47,131 bases of DNA from the NCBI GenBank assembly GCA_020832005.1, contig JAFIFN010000013.1:1-47131 (forward strand), in the 5' to 3' direction. Position numbers and translations under genes: made by a program. The notes beneath the pieces were generated by a model that had not been told where the DNA came from, did not search any database, and worked only from the letters and a program-made list of their open reading frames with translations. Positions 41,168 through 47,131 of this stretch are shown here, piece by piece; positions within the stretch are counted from its first letter, which is position 1, and every line of letters begins with the position of its first letter. Source of the stretch: Gammaproteobacteria bacterium. Lineage in GTDB: Bacteria; Pseudomonadota; Gammaproteobacteria; Steroidobacterales; PWYM01.

Positions 41168-41659
41168 CTAAAGTTCGGGGGCCGGTGTAAGCACACGCCG
41201 GGCCGGTTCGTCACAATCCGCGATGTCCGGGTGCACCGGCACCAGCGGCAGTGCCATGATCAATTCATCCTCGATGAGGTCCAGCGGCCGAATCCTGTCG
41301 CTGACAACCTCCATCTCCTCGTCGCCGTCGAGCCTGTCGATCAGCGCCTCGCCATCCACCAGCAGCATGCTGAAATCGGCATCCACGTGCTGCGTGAATC
41401 CCCCAAGGCAACGCTGACATACCAGCGCCAGTGCCGCGTGACATTCACCGGCAACCTGTACGACGCCTTCTTCGCCCCGGCTGAACGTCAGCCGCGCGCT
41501 TACCTCACCATCCCCGGACTCAAGCATCGCGCCCAGCCGGTCAAAGGCTGCCAGCGGCAGGGCCCCTGCAAACTTCGCGCGGCGGGCCGCAAGTTCGAAG
41601 GCATCGTGCCAGGAAACCCACGCCCGCTGGTCCCGCGGCAGGCCAGTTTCGAATGCCAT
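41168..41659 (-). CDS. yceD: YceD (DUF177), 23S rRNA accumulation protein
   Basis: YceD is needed for normal 23S rRNA accumulation in E. coli and plants; it usually precedes rpmF. I start at [14 protein letters not shown] (163 residues), with AGGCGGG just upstream; the track ORF extends back through maf. The hallmark CQRCLGGF pair sits mid-protein, with an acidic C-terminal half ([21 protein letters not shown]) typical of the family. It is divergent from maf with a 43-bp gap. Confidence 0.93.
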   Translation of the reverse strand: MAFETGLPRDQRAWVSWHDAFELAARRAKFAGALPLAAFDRLGAMLESGDGEVSARLTFSRGEEGVVQVAGECHAALALVCQRCLGGFTQHVDADFSMLLVDGEALIDRLDGDEEMEVVSDRIRPLDLIEDELIMALPLVPVHPDIADCDEPARRVLTPAPEL

Positions 41660-41702
41660 AACCCGCCTATGATAAATTTCCATAAAATCGTTGTCAAAAT
41701 AA

Positions 41703-42296
41703 ATGGATATCCCTGTGTCGCAACCCCCGCTGATCCTCGCCTCCTCGTCACGCCACCGGCGCAGCCTCCTGGAACGGCTGCTGACGGAGTTTGAGTGCAT
41801 TTCGCCGGATATCGACGAGCAACGCCAGCCCGGAGAGCCAATTTCAGCGCTTGCCGAGCGTCTGGCGCTGACCAAGGCCCGCACAGTGGCCACCGCACGG
41901 CCGGAGGCCGTGATCATCGGCGGCGACCAGGTCGCCGCACTCGGCGATGAGGCGCTGGGCAAGCCCGGCACGGTAGCTCGGGCGCAGGCCCAGCTGGCCG
42001 CCTGCGCCGGACGCGAAGTGGTTTTCCATACCGCCGTGTGCGTGATCGCCGCCGGCGGCGCGACCGAACGGCATCAGGACATCACACGCGTGCGCTTCCG
42101 CGCCCTGGATGCATCCGAGATTCGCCGCTACGTGGCCCGCGAGCAGCCTCTGGACAGTGCCGGGGCGTTTCGCTGCGAGGGCCTCGGCATCGCGCTGTTC
42201 GAGTTTATCGACAGTCGCGACCCCACCGCGCTGATCGGCCTGCCACTGATCTGGCTGAGCGGCGCCCTGCGCCGCGCCGGGATCGCAGTGCTGTAG
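41703..42296 (+). CDS. maf: Maf-like nucleotide pyrophosphatase (YceF type)
   Basis: Maf proteins hydrolyse non-standard nucleotides; the YceF branch prefers 7-methyl-GTP. The 197-residue protein opens LILASSSRHRRSLLERL, has the catalytic GGDQVAALGDEALGKPG, and ends FRCEGLGIALFEFIDSRDPTALIGLPLIWL. The position opposite yceD-rpmF matches E. coli yceF, supporting that branch over YhdE. Confidence 0.95.
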   Translation: MDIPVSQPPLILASSSRHRRSLLERLLTEFECISPDIDEQRQPGEPISALAERLALTKARTVATARPEAVIIGGDQVAALGDEALGKPGTVARAQAQLAACAGREVVFHTAVCVIAAGGATERHQDITRVRFRALDASEIRRYVAREQPLDSAGAFRCEGLGIALFEFIDSRDPTALIGLPLIWLSGALRRAGIAVL

Positions 42297-42375
42297 TAAA
42301 GGCTAAAGCCAGGGCTTGCCGTGCCGATATGCAGGGCATCCATCCAGCCCCGCGTATCGCCGGAGAAATGCCCTG

Positions 42376-43251
42376 ATGTCACCTGCCAGCAACAGCGCCG
42401 AGACTTCAATGCAGCACGACACGACCGAAGCCTTCCAGCTGGTGCAGGACCTGGCGTCCCAACTCTCGACCGGGAACCTGCGGCTGCCCTCACTGCCCGA
42501 GGTGGTCATTCGCATTCGCCGCACACTGGAACAGGACGACTTCGACGTCGACGAACTGGCCAGGATGGTCAGCAGCGAAGCGGTGCTGGCGGGCACGATT
42601 CTGAAGCTGGCGAACTCGGTGACCTATCGGCGCAGCGGCGCCGAGGTCGTGAATATGCCAAATGCTATCGCACGGATTGGCGCCAGTATGGTGCGCACGG
42701 CAAGCATGAACTTCGCATTGCAGCAGTTGCGCAACGCGCATCAGTTCAAGCATATCGAGCACCTGCTCAACCCCGAATGGCAACGTGGCAAAACCGTGGC
42801 GGGCCTGTGCCACGGTCTGGCACGCAGTTCCCGCAAGGCGCATCCCGACGAGATGCTGCTGCTGGGCCTGGTGCACAACGTCGGGCGCATCTTCATCTTG
42901 AGCCACGCCGAGCACTATCCATTGACGTTCTCCAATGAGGCGGCCCTCAACGACCTGATGGACCAGTGGCATCCGTCGGTAGGCAGCGCGATTGCGCAGT
43001 CATGGAATCTGCCGGAGAACGCCGTGCAGGCGATCGCCGAGCAGACCACGCCGGATGCGGAAAAAGACCACTGTCACGCGGTGTCGGATCTGCTGCAGGT
43101 CGCCGTGACGCTGCATGCGATTTCGGGCGACGACACGCAGGCCATCGCCGATGTCGCCGCCCTGCCCGCCAGCACGCGCCTGGGCATGGATGAGCCCACG
43201 CTGGTCCAGATCAAGGCACAGGCCGGCGACTGGGCAGACCTGCTGGGTTGA
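42376..43251 (+). CDS. HDOD domain protein
   Basis: I start at MSPASNSAETSMQHD, with GGAG ten bases upstream; ATG 42409 is possible. The 291-residue protein contains one HDOD domain: LPSLPEVVIRIRRTLEQDDFDVDELARMVSSEAVLAGTILKLANS, then AIARIGASMVRTASMNFALQQL, and LLGLVHNVGRIFILSHA. The last lacks the HD pair of true HD phosphohydrolases (it reads HN), as is normal for HDOD. HDOD proteins act in signalling; no partner domain is present here. It converges on rluC with a 9-bp gap. Confidence 0.9.
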   Translation: MSPASNSAETSMQHDTTEAFQLVQDLASQLSTGNLRLPSLPEVVIRIRRTLEQDDFDVDELARMVSSEAVLAGTILKLANSVTYRRSGAEVVNMPNAIARIGASMVRTASMNFALQQLRNAHQFKHIEHLLNPEWQRGKTVAGLCHGLARSSRKAHPDEMLLLGLVHNVGRIFILSHAEHYPLTFSNEAALNDLMDQWHPSVGSAIAQSWNLPENAVQAIAEQTTPDAEKDHCHAVSDLLQVAVTLHAISGDDTQAIADVAALPASTRLGMDEPTLVQIKAQAGDWADLLG

Positions 43252-43260
43252 ATCACACCG

Positions 43261-44235
43261 TCAGCGGCGCCCGGGGCCTCGCTTGACGGGACCGAGCCGA
43301 TCCAGCACGCCGGCCAGTTCCGCCGGCAAGGCGGCACTCACGGCGCAGGGTTCGCCCGACGCCGGATGACGGAATGCGAGCATGTGAGCATGCAGGAACA
43401 GCCGGCGCAGGCCGAGTTTCTGCATGTCGAAGTTCAGATCGCTGTCGCCGTAGCGCTCATCGCCGGCCAGGGGATGGCCCACCGCCTGGGCATGCACGCG
43501 AATCTGGTGGGTGCGCCCGCTGTGTGGCATCACCTCGAGCAGGCTTGCCCAGCCATAATCCTCGACCAGGCGGAAACTTGTCGTCGCCGGCTTGCCGGCA
43601 TCGCCGACCCGTACATGGCGTTCACCGCCTGCCCGGTTGGACACCTCCAGCGGCAGGTCCACGGTATCGCGGCCGCGTTGCCAGCGACCCATGACCAGTG
43701 CCAGGTAACGCTTCTCGACAAGATTGTCACGAAACTGCGCATGCAGGGCCTTCAGGGCACTGCGACGCTTGGCGATGAGCAGGCAGCCACTGGTGTCGCG
43801 GTCGAGCCGATGAGCCAGTTCCAGCGAGCGTGCCTGTGGACGCATCGCCCGTAAGGTCTCGATGACACCGAAACTCACGCCGCTGCCACCATGCACGGCC
43901 ATGCCGGCCGGCTTGTCCAGCACCAGGAAATCATCGCATTCCTCGATCACGGCGTCGGCCAGACGGTGCTGCAGTGCAGCCGGCACCGGTGCGCTTGCGA
44001 CGCTGTCGGGCTGCGCCTGGGGTGGCAGACGCACACGATCGCCGAGATTCAGGCGATAATCTGGGCCTCGCCGGCCGCTGTTGACGCGCACCTGGCCCGA
44101 GCGCAGCAGGCGGTAGATCTGGCTGCGGGGCCAGCCCTTCAGGCGGCGCAGCAACCAGTTGTCGATGCGCTGGCCGGCAGCCTCATCATCGATCACCAGC
44201 GTGGTGGCGCTGCGCACCGGGCTTTCCTTGGCCAT
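43261..44235 (-). CDS. rluC: 23S rRNA pseudouridine synthase RluC
   Basis: RluC modifies uridines 955, 2504 and 2580 of 23S rRNA in E. coli. The 324-residue protein has an N-terminal S4 domain (GQRIDNWLLRRLKGWPRSQIYRLLRSGQVRVN) and the catalytic motif HRLDRDTSGCLL with the essential Asp. It continues with PHSGRTHQIRVHAQAVGHPLAGDERYG. The divergent placement against rne matches E. coli. GGAG lies at good spacing before the ATG. Confidence 0.96.
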   Translation of the reverse strand: MAKESPVRSATTLVIDDEAAGQRIDNWLLRRLKGWPRSQIYRLLRSGQVRVNSGRRGPDYRLNLGDRVRLPPQAQPDSVASAPVPAALQHRLADAVIEECDDFLVLDKPAGMAVHGGSGVSFGVIETLRAMRPQARSLELAHRLDRDTSGCLLIAKRRSALKALHAQFRDNLVEKRYLALVMGRWQRGRDTVDLPLEVSNRAGGERHVRVGDAGKPATTSFRLVEDYGWASLLEVMPHSGRTHQIRVHAQAVGHPLAGDERYGDSDLNFDMQKLGLRRLFLHAHMLAFRHPASGEPCAVSAALPAELAGVLDRLGPVKRGPGRR

Positions 44236-44346
44236 CGTGGGGATGCTCCGTCACCGTTGCGCAGCTGCGGATCAAAGCACGCAAGCAACTGAAAATAAAG
44301 ATATTGATCGTGCACTGGTCGCGGCCGCGCAACAGCACGCTTTCAA

Positions 44347-44375
44347 TTGCTGAAGACATGACGCATTGTTATATT
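44347..44375 (+). promoter_or_regulatory. Candidate rne promoter
   Basis: TTGCTG and TATATT (five of six to consensus) are separated by 17 bases. Start near 44382 would give a leader of about 350 nt, similar to the E. coli rne leader. Confidence 0.55.
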
Positions 44376-44710
44376 ACGAAACCTGAGCGAGCCCCGCAGG
44401 AATGTCGCGGAAGTCGGTCAGTAACAAGGTTTCTGGTGCCGCCAGGCAGGTCCGGGTGGCGCGGAATGCAGGTTCAAGAATTTCCTTTAGTCTTCCCCGG
44501 GAGTTTCGCGGAGTTCGCAGACCGCTCGTGCGCCGAGCGCCGAGGTCTGGTCCGATACGTCGAGGAACACGCATCGATACGGTAGCCCACAGGCGGGCGT
44601 GTCGAAAGCGACAAGAGATAGCAGGTAACGCATGCTGGTTCTCCTAATCGCCATGTTGTCCCAACCGGCTGCGGCACTGTTGCCGTGCGGCGGGCTTGCG
44701 GCTGCTCCCG

Positions 44711-44734
44711 TGGAACCCAACCAAGCAGGTTCCA
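44711..44734 (+). promoter_or_regulatory. Hairpin abutting the rne start codon
   Basis: TGGAACC pairs with GGTTCCA over a 10-base loop. The right arm contains the AGG-like ribosome site and ends directly before the ATG, so folding would hide the translation start. Confidence 0.6.
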
Positions 44735-47131
44735 ATGAAAAGAATGCTGATGAATGCAACTCAGCAGGAAGAGTTGCGAGTGGCCATGGTCGATGGCCAG
44801 AAGCTCTACGACCTCGATATCGAGGTGCCGTCCAGGGAACAGAAAAAGGCCAATATTTATAAGGGCCGTATTACCCGGATAGAACCCAGCCTCGAGGCTG
44901 CCTTCATTGACTATGGCGCAGAGCGTCATGGCTTTCTGCCGCTGAAGGAAATCTCCCCCGAATACTACGTGCGCCAGCCGGACAACGGCGACCGCGTCAA
45001 CATCCGCGATGTATTGCGCGAAGGCCAGGACATCGTTGTCCAGGTCGAGAAGGAAGAACGTGGCAACAAGGGGGCGGCGCTGACCACCTATGTCAGCCTC
45101 GCCGGGCGCTTCCTGGTGCTGATGCCGAACAACCCGAAAGCCGGTGGCGTGTCGCGCAGAATCACCGGTGAAGATCGCGACATCATCCGCGAGTCGATGG
45201 CGGAACTCGCCGTGCCGGAAGGCATGGGTGCCATCGTGCGCACCGCGGGCGTGGGTCGCAGTCCAGAAGAGCTGCAGTGGGATCTCGACTACCTGCTGTC
45301 CGTCTGGGAAGCCGTCAAGCAGGTCGTAGTCTCACGGCCGTCGCCTTTCCTGATCTATCAGGAAAGCAAGGCCATCCTGCGTGCGCTGCGTGATTACCTG
45401 ACCAACGACGTCGGCGAGATCCTCATCGACAACCTGGCCGTCTACGAAGAGGCCCGGGAGTTCATGGAACGGGTCATGCCGCACAATCTGCGCAAGCTCA
45501 AGCACTACGACGATGAGACGGTGCCGCTGTTTACGCGCTACCAGATCGAAAGCCAGATTGAATCGGCGTTTTCGCACACGGTCACGTTGCCTTCGGGCGG
45601 TGCCATCGTCATCGATCACACCGAGGCGCTGGTGTCGATCGACATCAACTCGGCGCGTGCCACCAAGGGCGGTGACATCGAAGCCACTGCGCTGAACACC
45701 AATCTTGAGGCTGCAGACGAGATCGCCCGTCAGCTGCGCCTGCGCGACATCGGCGGCCTGATCGTGATCGATTTCATCGACATGACGCCGGCCAAGCACC
45801 AGCGCGACGTCGAGAACCGGCTGCGCGATGCGGTGAAGATGGATCGCGCGCGTATCCAGATCGGACGCATCTCGCGCTTCGGCCTGCTGGAGATGTCGCG
45901 CCAGCGGCTACGACCATCGCTGGATGAGTCAACGCATACCGTCTGCCCGCGCTGCAATGGCAGCGGTTCGATCCGCGGCGTCGAGTCGCTGGCACTGGCC
46001 ATCCTGCGCCTGATGGGCGAGGAGGCACGCAAGGACCGCACAGCCAAGGTCATTGCCCAGCTGCCGGTCGACGTGGCGACCTACCTGCTCAATGAAAAGC
46101 GCGAGTGGGTCAACAACATCGAAACCGGCAATACCGTGCGCATCATCCTCGTGGCCAATCCGGATCTCGAAACGCCGGCCTACGCCATCAGGCGCGTACG
46201 CGATGACGAGATGGAACTGCCGGAGAACGCGGTGACCAGTTACCAGATGGTCACGCCGGCCGAAGACATCACGGAACAATATCTGGCCAGTACCCAGGCA
46301 CCCAGGATCGAGCAGCCGGCAATCAGCGGCCTGGTGCCGAGCAGCCCCGCACCTGCGCCCTCTGCGCCACGCCGCGCGGCCGCCAGTGAAGACGCCGACA
46401 CGCCCGAGCCCAAAGCGACGGGCGGGAGTTTCTGGGGCTGGCTGTCGGGGCTGTTCGGTAGTGCCGACGAAAAGGCTGCGCCTGAAGATGCCGGAAAATC
46501 CGCTCGAAGCCCGGCGCGCTCGCGTACCCGCGACCGTGGTCGCGAGGACGACGGCGGTCGCAAGGGTGGTCGTGGTGCCCGCCGCGGCGAGAGCGCCGAA
46601 GGGCGGACCGGACAGGGACGCAGTCAACAGCCCCGCCGGGGACGCCGTAATGGCGCCGATGAAGCCACCTCTACCAAGCCATCCGAGGAGCCGCGCCGCG
46701 GCCGCAGGGGCGAAAAGTCCCGCGGCAGCGACGAAGCCCAGCAGCGCAGCGATGAACGGCCGCGCAAGGAACCGAGCAGCGAAGAGCAGAAGGCGCCACC
46801 AGCGGCTGCTGCGCAGAACTCGGACGCTCAACCCACGGGGGGCGATCAGGACGGTGGCCAGGGCACATCACGTCGCCGCGGTCGCCGGCGCAGGCGTGGC
46901 GGTCGTGGCGGACGTGGCGGCGCTGCTGAGAGCAACACGGCAGATGGCGAGAACCAGTCCGCTGAGGCCAGCCCGCAGGAAGAAAAGTCGGGCACTGCCG
47001 ATACGCCGAAGCAGGCCGATACGCCGAAGCAGGCTGATACGCCGAAGCAGGCTGATGCGCCGAAGCAGGCTGATGCGCCGAAGCAGGCTGATGTGCCGAA
47101 GCAGGCTGATGTGCCGAAGCAGGCTGATGTG
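44735..47131 (+). CDS. rne: Ribonuclease E, 3' end outside window
   Basis: RNase E starts mRNA decay and processes rRNA and tRNA. The frame is open from [16 protein letters not shown] to the window edge (799 codons) and is absent from the track. The S1 domain lies at about 35-125. Catalytic Asp303 and Asp346, and the zinc-link CPRC (404-407), fall at the E. coli positions. An amphipathic membrane-targeting helix ([13 protein letters not shown]) lies near 563-575. Arg/Gly-rich RNA-binding segments follow ([17 protein letters not shown]), then a Lys/Gln/Ala/Asp repeat from residue 755. AGG precedes the ATG. Confidence 0.97.
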   Translation, partial: MKRMLMNATQQEELRVAMVDGQKLYDLDIEVPSREQKKANIYKGRITRIEPSLEAAFIDYGAERHGFLPLKEISPEYYVRQPDNGDRVNIRDVLREGQDIVVQVEKEERGNKGAALTTYVSLAGRFLVLMPNNPKAGGVSRRITGEDRDIIRESMAELAVPEGMGAIVRTAGVGRSPEELQWDLDYLLSVWEAVKQVVVSRPSPFLIYQESKAILRALRDYLTNDVGEILIDNLAVYEEAREFMERVMPHNLRKLKHYDDETVPLFTRYQIESQIESAFSHTVTLPSGGAIVIDHTEALVSIDINSARATKGGDIEATALNTNLEAADEIARQLRLRDIGGLIVIDFIDMTPAKHQRDVENRLRDAVKMDRARIQIGRISRFGLLEMSRQRLRPSLDESTHTVCPRCNGSGSIRGVESLALAILRLMGEEARKDRTAKVIAQLPVDVATYLLNEKREWVNNIETGNTVRIILVANPDLETPAYAIRRVRDDEMELPENAVTSYQMVTPAEDITEQYLASTQAPRIEQPAISGLVPSSPAPAPSAPRRAAASEDADTPEPKATGGSFWGWLSGLFGSADEKAAPEDAGKSARSPARSRTRDRGREDDGGRKGGRGARRGESAEGRTGQGRSQQPRRGRRNGADEATSTKPSEEPRRGRRGEKSRGSDEAQQRSDERPRKEPSSEEQKAPPAAAAQNSDAQPTGGDQDGGQGTSRRRGRRRRRGGRGGRGGAAESNTADGENQSAEASPQEEKSGTADTPKQADTPKQADTPKQADAPKQADAPKQADVPKQADVPKQADV
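46997..47131 (+). repeat. 18-bp tandem repeat inside rne (7.5 visible copies)
   Basis: The unit GCTGATACGCCGAAGCAG and single-base variants (ACG, GCG or GTG as third codon) repeat in frame from 46997 to the edge, coding (A-D-T/A/V-P-K-Q)n. The array continues past the window. Variants occur in ordered blocks, as expected from slippage or unequal exchange. Confidence 0.97.

Larger units (their letters stand above)
44236..44734. other. rluC / rne intergenic region with rne leader
   Basis: This 499-bp gap holds no gene that I accept. It carries the rne promoter and a long leader with several potential hairpins. One (44518-44549) pairs CAGACC with GGTCTG and, inside, GCTC with GAGC. E. coli rne also has a long, structured, autoregulatory leader (about 361 nt). 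Confidence 0.7.

Noticed and set aside
44632-44862. Possible upstream ORF overlapping the rne start, with a signal-like N-terminus
   Set aside because: It lies in a different frame that crosses into rne codons, and after about 35 residues reads as out-of-frame rne. A regulatory uORF is not excluded, but nothing supports it.
46997-47131. CRISPR-like regular repeats at the window end
   Set aside because: Repeats are contiguous with no spacers and continue the RNase E reading frame.

Overview
The window looks like a continuous chromosomal segment of a high-GC gammaproteobacterium. Gene order matches blocks I know from that class: serS-rarA-lolA-ftsK / trxB-aat-infA-clpA-clpS, and fabH-plsX-rpmF-yceD-maf / rluC / rne. 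A LexA operon with gammaproteobacterial-type SOS boxes and a gram-negative envelope gene set (lolA, lpp, type II secretion, L,D-transpeptidase) agree. A lineage near Chromatiales or Xanthomonadales is possible, but that is inference.

Layout. 1-3.1 kb: the start of an alpha/beta hydrolase leaving the window, then modABC facing a one-domain modE across a ModE-type operator. 3.1-6.0 kb: a DUF502 membrane protein, then a tightly overlapping three-gene operon of lower GC: an envelope serine hydrolase and two exported YCII-like proteins. 6.3-11.5 kb: a FAD-linked oxidase, an AT-richer MFS transporter gene bracketed by direct repeats, and a two-subunit sodium:solute symporter. 11.5-12.6 kb: tRNA-Ser(UGA), yccA and a terminator. 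12.6-18.7 kb: ftsK-lolA-vanZ-rarA-serS on the minus strand, mostly overlapping. 19.0-24.8 kb: trxB, a DUF482 gene, aat and infA facing clpS-clpA; Aat and ClpS-ClpA belong to one N-degron pathway. 25.1-30.8 kb: gspCDEF, closed by a terminator, with no pseudopilin genes following. 31.0-37.1 kb: a small acidic protein, then lexA-imuA-imuB-imuC (mutagenic SOS repair) behind two tandem SOS boxes. 37.2-38.8 kb: an Lpp-like lipoprotein with a structured 5' leader, convergent with an L,D-transpeptidase that could anchor it to peptidoglycan. 38.9-42.3 kb: fabH-plsX-rpmF-yceD and the divergent maf. 42.4-44.2 kb: an HDOD protein and rluC. 44.3 kb to the end: the rne leader and RNase E, cut by the window edge inside an 18-bp tandem repeat.

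Most of the window is core chromosome. The accessory-looking parts are the serine hydrolase/YCII operon (3.9-6.0 kb) and the MFS cassette (7.9-9.4 kb). I saw no insertion sequence, integrase, CRISPR array, rRNA gene or prophage. The best candidate for an undescribed system is the exported YCII pair with its serine hydrolase. The MFS cassette, whose flanking repeats copy the 3' end of the neighbouring symporter gene, is the clearest trace of an insertion.
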